A DNA stretch of 47,123 nt from an uncultured Clostridia bacterium (GCA_947627465.1 CANQWD010000019.1:1-47123); one strand, 5' to 3'; numbered from the stretch's first letter, positions 1 through 7,405 are shown. Numbers and translations: made by a program. Notes: generated by a model from the letters alone, not told the origin.

Positions 1-159
1 TTTTCGGACTTCGATAACATCAGTCCTTTGCTTTTGATACGGAGTACTTATTTGGGGGAGTTTTGCTCTTCTCTATACAGTAATAATACTTATGAAACTA
101 GCCACAAGGCTTATGTTTTCTTTAAACAATTTCATAAATTATATCCTTTCAATTTGATT

Positions 160-1149
160 TTAGTTGGAATTGATATCTTTATGGATTATTATAAAGTAAA
201 TGCTGTGTACATCTAAAGAATTGATATTACAAGTATACGTCTTGCCATCATCACCAGTGTAAAGTGGTTTTACAGGAACCATTTCATGTTTTCCCCTGTC
301 ATAGCCAAGTCGTTCAAGACATACTGATAAATGTGGTTGATTCTTATCATATTTCAAGCAAAATTTTACACCATTTTTACCATCGGGAAAAAACAACTTT
401 CCAAAATTCATAGGTACAATTGTAAAAACTTCATCATTTTCTAGTGAATACTCTTCTACATTATAATAATGAAGTTGCAATTCATCACTTTGCAAGATTA
501 ACTTATTTATACCTACTTTAGAAAAAAAGTGGGATAATAGGACTTTTAATCGTGACGGAGATTGCTCCTGCTTTGGTAGGCTAAAATAAAAAGGACTCAC
601 TCGCTTATTGTATTCACTTTTAACACTAGTCCTGAGTGCCATTTCTGCGCGATGAACTTTTTTATTATTATACAAACAGTAAGTTTGATTATCATCAATC
701 ATTCCAACAGCATGTAAAAGAATTACATCAAAGAGTTCATTATGTTTTTTTATAAAAAATTTATGGATATATTCTATATCAGCCATACTTTTGTTTTGAA
801 CATTATTATGAATATTAAATTGAAATTCAACGTTTGAAATATAAGGCTTACACGATTTCCTCTGCTGTTCTGTTTTAGAAAAAGCTTCAAGACATAAAAT
901 GAAGTTAAGCGTTTGTATTCGTTGCTCTTTAACTAAAGAATATAATGATTCATATTTACCATAAAGTATAACAAGTTTTTGCAGAACAATTATAATAAAT
1001 ATTAAAAGAATAATTGCTAAAGCACCAAATCCCCAAGCAAAGCTATTAAATACAAGACCAACTGCAAGGGGTGCACTTGGTAAAAGAAAAGTTAGTATTG
1101 TAATTATGTTAGAACTTAATCCCAGAATTTCTTGCAATATTTTTTTCAT
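160..1149 (-). CDS. Orphan membrane-anchored protein, unknown function
   Basis: I do not recognise a family. The 329-residue protein has two hydrophobic stretches at about residues 12-32 and 38-58, separated by a short loop, then about 270 soluble residues that presumably sit in the cytoplasm. The C-terminal third (from about residue 230) is rich in beta-strand-like segments and ends KDINSN. A consensus promoter (1208-1236, minus strand) and an AGGTG ribosome site just before the ATG support expression. The gene is visibly more AT-rich than the core genes and uses AT-ending codons freely, unlike its neighbours, which favour GCG, CGC and GAC. It stands alone next to a tRNA and scar-like repeats, so I infer horizontal acquisition. 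It could be a cargo or defence gene of a lost island, but nothing in the sequence shows a catalytic motif. Confidence 0.7.
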   Translation of the reverse strand: MKKILQEILGLSSNIITILTFLLPSAPLAVGLVFNSFAWGFGALAIILLIFIIIVLQKLVILYGKYESLYSLVKEQRIQTLNFILCLEAFSKTEQQRKSCKPYISNVEFQFNIHNNVQNKSMADIEYIHKFFIKKHNELFDVILLHAVGMIDDNQTYCLYNNKKVHRAEMALRTSVKSEYNKRVSPFYFSLPKQEQSPSRLKVLLSHFFSKVGINKLILQSDELQLHYYNVEEYSLENDEVFTIVPMNFGKLFFPDGKNGVKFCLKYDKNQPHLSVCLERLGYDRGKHEMVPVKPLYTGDDGKTYTCNINSLDVHSIYFIIIHKDINSN

Positions 1150-1207
1150 AACATCACCTAAAATTCACACCATAGCTGTTTTTATAATGGATAAAATTTC
1201 TATATTT

Positions 1208-1236
1208 ATTATAGCATATTTTTTTGTTTTTTTCAA
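1208..1236 (-). promoter_or_regulatory. Promoter of the orphan membrane-protein gene
   Basis: Read on the minus strand: TTGAAA, a 17-bp spacer, then TATAAT, lying about 60 bp upstream of the ATG at 1149. This is a near-perfect housekeeping sigma-factor promoter. Confidence 0.75.
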
Positions 1237-1413
1237 TCCCATTTTAGATTGCTTTGCATAAGCGGTAGAAATCTCGCGTGAATGGTAATAAAATCTGCGT
1301 TTTAGACAAAATATTGCAATATTATTTATGCAATTTTACATCACTCCAGCTTAAAGATATGTTCATATATGCACTTAAACATGACTTTACAAACAAAATA
1401 GGAGAAATCATAA

Positions 1414-1743
1414 TTGTCAAGTTTTTCTTCCTGTTTTAGTCCATTCACATCCACGCTACCATGCCCATGTTCTCTGCTTTCCAATCCTCATCGAATTGTA
1501 ATGACGATATATAACCACTTATTAGAGGAAAGATACACAACGATCGATGCTTACGGAAAACGAGAATTTCATAACATATACGCAAAAAACTGCGAGGAAC
1601 TCTAAGAAAAGTTGGCGGCAATGATAGAGCACAAGGCTTACATCAAGGCAGAGAAAGAACGACTGAAAACGGTGAACGAAACATTATTGAGTGCGTTCAA
1701 TAATTCGACCGCAGTAAACAAAGAAAACAGCCCCGCTCTAAAA
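1414..1743 (+). pseudogene. Broken small ORF, possible mobile-element remnant
   Basis: A 63-codon frame ends in TAA at 1603-1605. The same frame continues straight on without another stop to TAG at 1741-1743, adding a lysine/glutamate-rich helix (EKLAAMIEHKAYIKAEKERL and onward). Read through the TAA, the part from about residue 30 resembles the short basic DNA-binding arm domains of tyrosine recombinases or relaxosome proteins (pattern YGKRE...YAKN.EEL.EKLAAMI). I cannot name it with confidence. The single in-frame stop suggests a decayed gene rather than two genes. A further readable stretch follows at about 1825-1950 without a clear start. The position beside a tRNA with scar repeats fits island debris. 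Confidence 0.4.
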
Positions 1744-2070
1744 TAGGGCGGGTGGGCGTGTCCAAAACGGACCATCCGTCAAAACTGCCGTTTTGACAAA
1801 TTTGAGATGTTCAGACTAAGGGGCGATTTGACTCCGGACTGCGTAAAGGTTGTATTACGCTACTTTTCAAAATCGGTACTCCGTGTTTCACGAGGTACCG
1901 ATATAGGTGAGGATACAGATGAGTCCCCCCATAAATCACTTGTCAAAAATTGAGCCGCATAAAACAAAGAATACGTCGGCACATAAAACCACCGCACTAA
2001 AACGGTGCACCCTTCAAAACTACCGAAATGGAAGCTATAAAGATGAGGTAACAAAATGTTACGGCATATA

Positions 2071-2119
2071 TAAAAATTAAACCGCTCTGCAAGCCTCAGA
2101 TGGCTTAACAAAGCGGTTT
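2071..2119 (-). terminator. Terminator of the tRNA-Pro transcript
   Basis: Downstream of the tRNA on the minus strand lies a long stem with outer arms AAACCGCT/AGCGGTTT, an inner AAGCC/GGCTT, and then AATTTTTAT. It starts within a few bases of the CCA end. Confidence 0.7.
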
Positions 2120-2122
2120 GTG

Positions 2123-2199
2123 TGGTCGAGACGACGTGATTTGAACACGCGACCTCTGCGTCCCGAACGCAGCGCTCTACCAAACTGAGCCACGTCTCG
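2123..2199 (-). tRNA. tRNA-Pro(CGG), CCA end encoded
   Basis: The cloverleaf was read by eye on the minus strand. The acceptor arms are CGAGACG/CGTCTCG with discriminator A and an encoded CCA; the D stem is GCTC/GAGC. The anticodon stem is CTGCG/CGCAG around the loop TTCGGGA, giving anticodon CGG for proline codon CCG. The T arm carries TTCAAAT. No convincing promoter sits directly upstream of this copy. The nearest strong one is at 2597-2625, upstream of two truncated 5' halves, so expression probably depends on readthrough across them. Confidence 0.93.
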
Positions 2200-2224
2200 A
2201 TTATAGAATTTTTTCACCCCTAAT

Positions 2225-2399
2225 TTGGTGTAAGTGGTCAAGTATGTGGTCAAAGAGATTTTTGACCAAAATTTTAAGTTGCCGAAAACGCTGTGACAGT
2301 GTAGTGTCAAAGGAAATATGCGACAAACGGCTCTATAACGCGCTCCAACGGTTCTATGCTCCCGAACGCAGCGCTCTACCAAGCTGAGCCACGCCTCGA
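2225..2399 (-). repeat. Tandem unit 1: spacer plus truncated tRNA-Pro 5' half
   Basis: Positions 2360-2399 repeat the 5' half of tRNA-Pro (acceptor 5' strand, D arm, anticodon stem 5' strand and loop). The match stops right after the anticodon loop (TTCGGGA followed by GCATAG instead of CGCAG). The spacer between this half and the intact tRNA carries two direct GTGGTCAA motifs 12 bp apart (2233, 2245) and an inverted TTTGACC. These resemble arm-type binding sites of tyrosine recombinases. A small hairpin with a CGTTTTC tail also lies in the spacer. I read the unit as an attachment-site scar. Confidence 0.75.
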
Positions 2400-2410
2400 A
2401 ATATGGATTT

Positions 2411-2584
2411 TCCACCGAAGTGGTCAAACATGTGGTCAAATGGATTTTTGACCGAAATTTTAAAGTGCTGAAAACACCGTGACGGTGTAGTGTCAAAGGC
2501 AATGTGCCGCAAACAGCTTTGTAACGCGCTCCGACGGTTCTATGCTCCCGAACGCAGCGCTCTACCAAGCTGAGCCACGCCTCA
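2411..2584 (-). repeat. Tandem unit 2: spacer plus truncated tRNA-Pro 5' half
   Basis: This is a second copy at an exact 186-bp offset from unit 1. The truncated tRNA half is at 2546-2584, and the spacer again has two direct GTGGTCAA motifs and an inverted TTTGACC. The hairpin here is perfect (ACACCG/CGGTGT) and followed by TTTT. The acceptor 5' strand has diverged (GAGGCG instead of GAGACG), so a full tRNA could not be built from it. The unit lies directly downstream of the strong promoter at 2597-2625. Confidence 0.75.
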
Positions 2585-2596
2585 ATAACAGATAAT

Positions 2597-2625
2597 ATTA
2601 TAGCACAAAAGGCGTAAAATGTCAA
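2597..2625 (-). promoter_or_regulatory. Strong promoter reading into the tRNA-half array
   Basis: On the minus strand: perfect TTGACA, 17 bp, perfect TATAAT, ending about 12 nt before the first truncated tRNA half. It is most simply the original tRNA-Pro promoter, now separated from the intact tRNA by about 390 bp. Confidence 0.8.
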
Positions 2626-2663
2626 GGGGTTTTCGGAAAAAAGTTAAAGAAAGGGCACGAGAC

Positions 2664-2692
2664 TTGACAAAAAGGCGGAGGTGTGATATAAT
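2664..2692 (+). promoter_or_regulatory. Perfect consensus promoter with no ORF behind it
   Basis: TTGACA, 17-bp spacer, TATAAT on the plus strand. No convincing coding frame with a ribosome site starts within 480 bp downstream; instead a highly structured stretch begins about 8 nt after the -10 box. It diverges from the tRNA promoter at 2597-2625. Confidence 0.8.
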
Positions 2693-2698
2693 ATGTGT

Positions 2699-2905
2699 AC
2701 ACCAAGCCGTTTTCCGCGCGTTTCATTTCGGATGGAGCGTGAGCGGGGCGGCAAACTGCGCGCCGTATCGGTCAGCGTATCGTCGGTGGAGTTTTAGCGG
2801 GAGCAGCTGTTTCAGCACCCGCCGAAAAGGCGATGTGAGGCGCAATAGCCTTACACCGCATTTATGGGTTCGATTCCCAACCGGCTCAACACCGGTGCTT
2901 GGTTG
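2699..2905 (+). ncRNA. Candidate structured RNA, about 205 nt
   Basis: The predicted start lies at about 2699. ACCAAGC (2701-2707) is perfectly complementary to GCTTGGT (2897-2903), which would close the molecule. Inside are a near-perfect 12-bp hairpin (GCGATGTGAGGC, loop GCAATA, GCCTTACACCGC), a tRNA-T-arm-like hairpin GGG-TTCGATT-CCC near 2870, and ACCGG/CCGGT around 2885. Other GC-rich arms (GCGGG/CCCGC, ATCG/CGAT) lie in the middle. Together with a perfect promoter and no coding frame, this argues for a non-coding RNA. It is not tmRNA, SRP RNA or RNase P RNA by their hallmark sequences. The size and clostridial setting would fit the raiA RNA class, but I could not confirm that. The stem at 2909-2929 lacks a U tract, so the 3' end is uncertain. 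Confidence 0.55.
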
Positions 2906-2969
2906 CAAATGTGAACTGCCAATTCACATCAATGAAATCAAATTCATTATGGAAAAGTGCTCCGTGCCG

Positions 2970-2997
2970 CGCTCATTACGGCAAGCCGTAATGAGCG
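2970..2997. repeat. Perfect 13-bp inverted repeat
   Basis: CGCTCATTACGGC, AA, GCCGTAATGAGCG. It lies in the gene-free stretch between the RNA candidate and the first small gene. There is no T tract, so it is not a standard terminator. The remainder of 2998-3175 shows no gene I can support. Confidence 0.8.
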
Positions 2998-3175
2998 GTA
3001 CCGCCGCCGCCTGTCGGGGGAAGATACCGCGCGGGAACGTTTGCCGCCATTTTCCGAGAGCTTTCGAGCGTCTTTGAAAACCGCGGCAAACCGCCTCGCA
3101 CTCAATCCTACTGCCGCATCGTCGGTATAAGGCGCGGAGCATACGAGACACACGCACTTTGCGCGTTTATTATAT

Positions 3176-3418
3176 ATGATAATTGAGATTGAACATTACA
3201 AAGGCGACATTCGGCTCTGCGACGCGAAATATCCACGTTCAGAGCTTGCCGCGAAATTCGCCGGGATCAAGCGTATTTACGATAAAACGGAAGATAATTT
3301 CGCGGAGTTGTTTTGCAGAATGTACGGTTTTGAAAAGCTTTCCGAAAACGCCGCGAACGCGCTTCCGGACTATGTTTACGACCGTGATACGGGAAAGCTT
3401 TGCACACCCGAATATTGA
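3176..3418 (+). CDS. Small hypothetical protein
   Basis: This 80-residue acidic soluble protein has no recognised family. Codon use (GCG, GAC, CGC) matches the core genes of the window, which supports coding. No clear ribosome site precedes the ATG; only a TATTATATAT stretch does, so the start is uncertain. It is followed 17 nt later by a second small gene with a good AAAGGAG site, and the pair probably forms one transcript leading into the slipin gene. Confidence 0.55.
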   Translation: MIIEIEHYKGDIRLCDAKYPRSELAAKFAGIKRIYDKTEDNFAELFCRMYGFEKLSENAANALPDYVYDRDTGKLCTPEY

Positions 3419-3435
3419 CGATAAAGGAGCCGAAA

Positions 3436-3813
3436 ATGACGCTTTACAACTTGACTTTTCTTGACAACGATCTGGACGAGCGGTTCAATATCGGGTTCTT
3501 TTCAAGCCGCGGTAAAGCGGAGGAGATCGCGCGATATTATCGGCGGAGCGTGCGCGGATTTTGCGAGTACGACTGCTCTTATACGATAACCGAAAAAAAC
3601 GTTGTCGGAAACGCGAAAACGGACAGCGTTTATATCGTTTACGGCTGGAACGAATACGACCGCGATATCGTTGAAAGCGACTGCTTCACCACGGAGCCGC
3701 TCGCGCGGCGGTCTTTGGCGGAGATGAAGTCGGTTCACGCACGTGAGGAGTGGTGCGTGGATCGTTATAGAATAGACGAATGTAAATGGGCAGATGGATT
3801 TGTGAGAGTATAG
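3436..3813 (+). CDS. Small hypothetical protein
   Basis: The protein has 125 residues; the start was chosen because AAAGGAG sits 8 nt before this ATG, whereas the in-frame upstream ATG at 3400 overlaps the previous gene and has none. It is mixed alpha/beta in character with many aromatic and charged residues, no signal peptide and no membrane segment. I do not recognise it. It ends 10 nt before the SPFH gene, whose own ribosome site lies in the gap, so the two are probably co-transcribed. Confidence 0.65.
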   Translation: MTLYNLTFLDNDLDERFNIGFFSSRGKAEEIARYYRRSVRGFCEYDCSYTITEKNVVGNAKTDSVYIVYGWNEYDRDIVESDCFTTEPLARRSLAEMKSVHAREEWCVDRYRIDECKWADGFVRV

Positions 3814-3823
3814 GAGGACAGAT

Positions 3824-4933
3824 ATGAAAGTGATAATAAACAATAATCAAAAGGGCTTGCTTTTCAAGAACGGCGTTTTGCAGGATTTTCTCGGCGCGGG
3901 AAAATACAACGCGGGCGGCTCTAAAAACATTGAAGTCCTTCCGCTCGACGAGGAGATATGCTCGAAAAACGCGACTATTTCTCAAATACTCACAAAAGTC
4001 GTCGACCGCTATAAATCCGACGACCTTACGAGCGAAGTCACCGTGAAGAACAGCGAAGTGGCTCTCCACTACGTCGACGGCGTATTCGCAAACGCGCTTA
4101 CGGCGGGGCGGCACGCGTTCTGGAACGAAGCGGGCAAGCACGAATTTAAGGTTTGCTCGACGGAAAATCCCAAGATCACCGACATTCCCGCAAACATTGC
4201 GGCGCAGCTCGGGGCGGGGCTTGTTGTTGAACTCAACGTTCCCGCGGAAAGCAGAACCGTTGTGTATTACAACGGCAAACCCGCGGAATACCTCGAACCG
4301 GGACGTTATTTTTATTGGAACGGCGCGGTGAAGATCGCCACAAATACATACAGTATGCGCGTTCAGCAGCTCGACATTAACGGACAGGAAATCCTCACCA
4401 AAGACCGCGTGGGCGTTCGAGTGAATTTCGCGGCAAACTGGAAGATCACCGACTATAAAAAGCTTTCCGAAACTTATCCGAACATTACGGGAACGCTCTA
4501 CACTGCCGCGCAGCTTGCTCTGCGAGACTATCTCGGCGGCAAGACCATGGATGAAATGCTCTCCGACCGCGAGAATATCGGCAGCGAAATTCTTGACTTA
4601 CTCAAAAAGCGTACCGCCGATATGTACGTTGAAATACTTTCGGCGGGCATTAAAGACGTAATTCTCCCCGGCGAGATATCGCAAATTATGAACAGCGTTC
4701 TTGCCGCGGAAAAACGCGCTCAAGCGAACGTTATCACGCGCCGCGAAGAAGTGGCTTCAACGCGTTCGCTGCTCAACACGGCGAAGCTTATGGACGAAAA
4801 CGCGACTTTGCGCCGCCTTAAAGAACTTGAATACATAGAGAAAATATGCGAGAACGTCGGCGAGATAACCGTAGACGCGCGAAGCTCTGTTCTTACGCAA
4901 TTGGCGCAAATAATCGGCGGCAATAACGAATAA
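3824..4933 (+). CDS. SPFH/band-7 family protein (slipin-like)
   Basis: At 369 residues this resembles bacterial slipins that carry an extra N-terminal repeat. The first about 130 residues contain two GxxxxxLxAGRH/GKY beta motifs (LGAGKYNAGG and LTAGRHAFWN) and a third follows (LEPGRYFYWN). The band-7 domain spans about residues 135-300, with QQLDINGQEILTKDRVGVRVNFAANWKITD as its core. A helical tail with AAEKRAQANVITRREEVASTR, typical of SPFH coiled-coil ends, follows. There is no N-terminal transmembrane helix, so it is probably a cytoplasmic or peripheral scaffold. The ribosome site is TAGGAGG. Its role is unknown beyond the family's link to membrane microdomains and stress. Confidence 0.85.
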   Translation: MKVIINNNQKGLLFKNGVLQDFLGAGKYNAGGSKNIEVLPLDEEICSKNATISQILTKVVDRYKSDDLTSEVTVKNSEVALHYVDGVFANALTAGRHAFWNEAGKHEFKVCSTENPKITDIPANIAAQLGAGLVVELNVPAESRTVVYYNGKPAEYLEPGRYFYWNGAVKIATNTYSMRVQQLDINGQEILTKDRVGVRVNFAANWKITDYKKLSETYPNITGTLYTAAQLALRDYLGGKTMDEMLSDRENIGSEILDLLKKRTADMYVEILSAGIKDVILPGEISQIMNSVLAAEKRAQANVITRREEVASTRSLLNTAKLMDENATLRRLKELEYIEKICENVGEITVDARSSVLTQLAQIIGGNNE

Positions 4934-4938
4934 AATAT

Positions 4939-5179
4939 AGGCAACACCGCACAAAGACCGCCCTACGGGCTTTGCCTGCAAAAATCTATTTGTAGGTATT
5001 TGCCGCCCGCTTGCTTGCATATTTCCCGTCAAGGAGACTTTGTACAAGGGTTGAACGAAGTTCAACTCGCTGACAGAAAAATCTGACTGCGCAATCGGAC
5101 GTGGTCTCCCCCTGTGGGGGAGGTGTCACGAAGCGACAGAGGGGCTGACCGACAGAACAATCTTTATGCGGTGTTGCCT
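4939..5179. mobile_element. MITE family 1, copy A
   Basis: Terminal inverted repeats AGGCAACACCGCA and TGCGGTGTTGCCT bound 241 bp with no coding capacity. The interior carries GC-rich hairpins (CCCCCTGTGGGGG and the GTCACGAAGCGAC segment) also present in copy B near the origin. It is flanked by AT dinucleotides. It lies between the slipin stop and the terminator. Confidence 0.75.
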
Positions 5180-5184
5180 ATAAA

Positions 5185-5215
5185 AAAACGGCGGCTGAAA
5201 AACAGCCGCCGTTTT
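5185..5215. terminator. Bidirectional terminator between slipin and MBL gene
   Basis: AACGGCGGCTG, AAAAA, CAGCCGCCGTT forms an 11-bp stem with a T run on either strand (TTTTC on plus, TTTTTTTA on minus). It serves the convergent genes on both sides. Confidence 0.85.
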
Positions 5216-6069
5216 CAAAACTCAAGCGCTTCGCCGCCCGCGAAATAAAGGATCCTGTCGGCGAGTATCTCGTCCATCATATCAAAACCCTTAAAGCCCG
5301 TGCAGTGGCACGCGTAGATTTTTTCGGCGCTTGAAGACTTCAGCGCTCTAGCCGTGGAAGTGACGAACTCGGGCGGAACGATAAGCGCCTTTGGGTTCTG
5401 CGCGGAGAAGTGAAAACCGCCTATCACCGCAAGGATCGGTATTCCGTGCCAGCGCTCCTCAACGGTCTCGAGCATATTCGCCGCGCCGCAATGGAAACAG
5501 CCGCCGACTAATATCAAGCCGTCCGCTTTGCGCTTTTTCGGGAAAATGACCGCAAAGCTCTCGTCGGAAAAATCGAACGGCGTTTGCTTTCTCGTGTCCT
5601 CGTCGTAGGTGAAATAAGTGCGGTCGGGATTGATATGCTTTTCCTCAAAACGCTCGCAGCTTGCGAGATAAAATCCCTCGCAGACCTCGGAGAAGCTGTT
5701 GAACAAAATCAGATTATCGGTGTATTTCCGAAAAAACGAGCGCCCCTGCCCTACCGACTGTTTAAAAAGTCCGCTTTTCTTGAAAACCTCTTTTTTGCCG
5801 CCCGCGCGGAGATAGATCTGCGCGTCGGGGTTCAGCTTCATCACCGCGTCTATGCCGCCCGCATGCGCAGCGTGATTATGCGTTAAAAACACCGCGCTGA
5901 TCTCGTCTATCGGCAGTTTCATACGGCGCGCGTTGTCCACGGCTTTTCCCGAAAGCCCCGCGTCGATAATGTAATTTTTTCCGTTATACTCGACGAAAAG
6001 CGAGAAGCCGTCCTCGCTGAAAAGATTTTCGTCTACAGCTGTGTTTTCAATTAAAGCTACTATTTTCAT
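5215..6069 (-). CDS. MBL-fold protein with altered metal site
   Basis: The 284-residue protein starts at the ATG preceded by GGGAG; the upstream in-frame extension would run into the serpin gene. It has a metallo-beta-lactamase fold of the type seen with archaeal-style dihydropterin/RFA-P-synthase relatives. Visible motifs are a YIIDAGLSGK strand, THNHAAHAGG at residues 63-72, GGCFHCGAANMLE, GGFHFS and YACHCTGFKGFD. The usual HxHxDH reads HNHAAH, so the aspartate that ligands the second metal is alanine here. The remaining histidines and cysteines could still hold one metal. Its substrate cannot be deduced. It follows the serpin gene on the same strand with a 70-nt gap. Confidence 0.8.
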   Translation of the reverse strand: MKIVALIENTAVDENLFSEDGFSLFVEYNGKNYIIDAGLSGKAVDNARRMKLPIDEISAVFLTHNHAAHAGGIDAVMKLNPDAQIYLRAGGKKEVFKKSGLFKQSVGQGRSFFRKYTDNLILFNSFSEVCEGFYLASCERFEEKHINPDRTYFTYDEDTRKQTPFDFSDESFAVIFPKKRKADGLILVGGCFHCGAANMLETVEERWHGIPILAVIGGFHFSAQNPKALIVPPEFVTSTARALKSSSAEKIYACHCTGFKGFDMMDEILADRILYFAGGEALEF

Positions 6070-6139
6070 TGATGTTTTCTCTCCCAAAGGTGATGTTTTT
6101 TTCTGCCGAGAAAAGCGGCGCGCCGAGATGAAACGGGTT

Positions 6140-7405
6140 TTACAGCGCGGCAACTTTTCCCATAAACACGATTTGCTGCGCTTCGCCGTCGTAAATCAGA
6201 AACGCAAACGGACGGTTCAGAAAGACTTCTTTTTTCTCACGTTCCACGTCGGGCATTGCGCCCGCGGCGTTAGGTATTGCCGCAGTGACCGCCGCCGCTC
6301 TGGTGCCCTCTTCGTCAAGTTCCAGCTTGGTTTTCTGCATTACCTCGGAAATGTAGATATGCTCGTCCGCGCTTCCCTGCATCGGCGTAAAATCCGCTTT
6401 TTCCTCGTCGAAAATATCCGAAAGTCCCGCCGCTTTCAAAGCGTCCGTCAGCGGGAACTCGCTCTCGAAATTCAGCTTCGGCATTTTCGCCGTTACATCG
6501 TATTTATCGGTTTCGTTCTTTAAAAGCCCCTCGATATCAAGACTCTCCAACGTGAAATCGCCCTCGTTTTTCGGCAAAATACCGATAAACTTCATACCGT
6601 TTTTGTACCCGCACGAAAACGCGGTCGCTTTATCGTTTTCATAAAAAACGCCGCAGCCTTTTACCATAAGATCTATGTCAACTATCGAGCCGTCCGCGTT
6701 TTTGAACTTTTCCTTTGCATTCGGCACTCTCCACTCGCTGCTCCACGCGCTCTCAAAGTAGACCGTGTTCACCAGAACCGCCGCCGTTCGATCCGAAAGG
6801 TATTCTTCGCTGATGATATTCGGTATCATTTGGTTGGTTTTGTCGTTTACCCAGCCGTTTATTTTTTCGCACGCGGCGGTTTTTTTAAGAAAGTCGACGC
6901 TTTCTGTTTCCGCGCCGAAATTGTCCGATATTTTCTTCTTGTAGTCCTTATTGAACTTGAGGTCTTTGCTCCACCAAAACGAGTTCGCAAGCTCAAAAAC
7001 GTTTTTATATTTAGTCGCGCCCGTGCTTTTGAAATTAAAGTCCTCGGCGTGTTCCAGATAATCTGCGGCGAACTTCGCGTAATTGGTGTTGCCGAGATAG
7101 TTATCAAGAGCGGTTTTAGTCTCCCCCGCCGCCCCCGCTTCCAGCATACCGAGACACATATTCAGCGACAGCGGACTGAACATCGCCCGATCGTTGTCCT
7201 CGTACATCATATCGAAAACGCGCGCGGAATTTATAACGTTGTTGTCCGATATCTCTATCGGAGCGAAAGTTTTCGACAGCTTTGTCACCTTGCTATCGTT
7301 CTGAGAAGTTTGAGAAGTCTCGGAAATATTTGCCGCCTTTTCCGAGCACGCCGAAAGACCCGTTACCGATAATAATGCCAGAATACTTGCTATAATTTTT
7401 TTCAT
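6140..7405 (-). CDS. Lipoprotein serpin (serine protease inhibitor)
   Basis: The 421-residue protein has an N-terminal lipoprotein signal ending LSAC (Cys20), followed by a short Ser/Thr linker and a full-length serpin domain. Serpin hallmarks are NSARVFDMMYEDNDRAMFSPLSL near the start, AVLVNTVYFESAWSSEW, and the C-terminal FLNRPFAFLIYD and FMGKV. The reactive-centre hinge EEGTRAAAVTAA has the small residues of inhibitory members. Counting from the hinge places an alanine at about P1 (IPNAAGAMP), which suggests elastase-like targets; this is inference. It is probably anchored outside the membrane to block host or microbial proteases. The ribosome site is TAGGAGG. Serpins are rare in bacteria but known in gut clostridia. 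Confidence 0.92.
   Translation of the reverse strand: MKKIIASILALLSVTGLSACSEKAANISETSQTSQNDSKVTKLSKTFAPIEISDNNVINSARVFDMMYEDNDRAMFSPLSLNMCLGMLEAGAAGETKTALDNYLGNTNYAKFAADYLEHAEDFNFKSTGATKYKNVFELANSFWWSKDLKFNKDYKKKISDNFGAETESVDFLKKTAACEKINGWVNDKTNQMIPNIISEEYLSDRTAAVLVNTVYFESAWSSEWRVPNAKEKFKNADGSIVDIDLMVKGCGVFYENDKATAFSCGYKNGMKFIGILPKNEGDFTLESLDIEGLLKNETDKYDVTAKMPKLNFESEFPLTDALKAAGLSDIFDEEKADFTPMQGSADEHIYISEVMQKTKLELDEEGTRAAAVTAAIPNAAGAMPDVEREKKEVFLNRPFAFLIYDGEAQQIVFMGKVAAL

Noticed and set aside
2360-2399. Second and third complete tRNA genes
   Set aside because: Sequence identity to tRNA-Pro ends after the anticodon loop; no T arm or 3' acceptor strand follows.
2077-2625. 182-codon minus-strand frame across the tRNA region
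   Set aside because: It is translation of the tRNA-Pro and the two tandem half-tRNA units; the repeated peptide mirrors the 186-bp repeat.
2699-2905. tmRNA or SRP RNA
   Set aside because: No tag-reading frame, no GGAAGCAGCC-type SRP loop, no encoded CCA end; length also does not suit tmRNA.
2619-3077. 152-codon plus-strand frame over the structured RNA
   Set aside because: No ribosome site, no family, and it covers a strong promoter and several hairpins; codon use is unlike the genes around.
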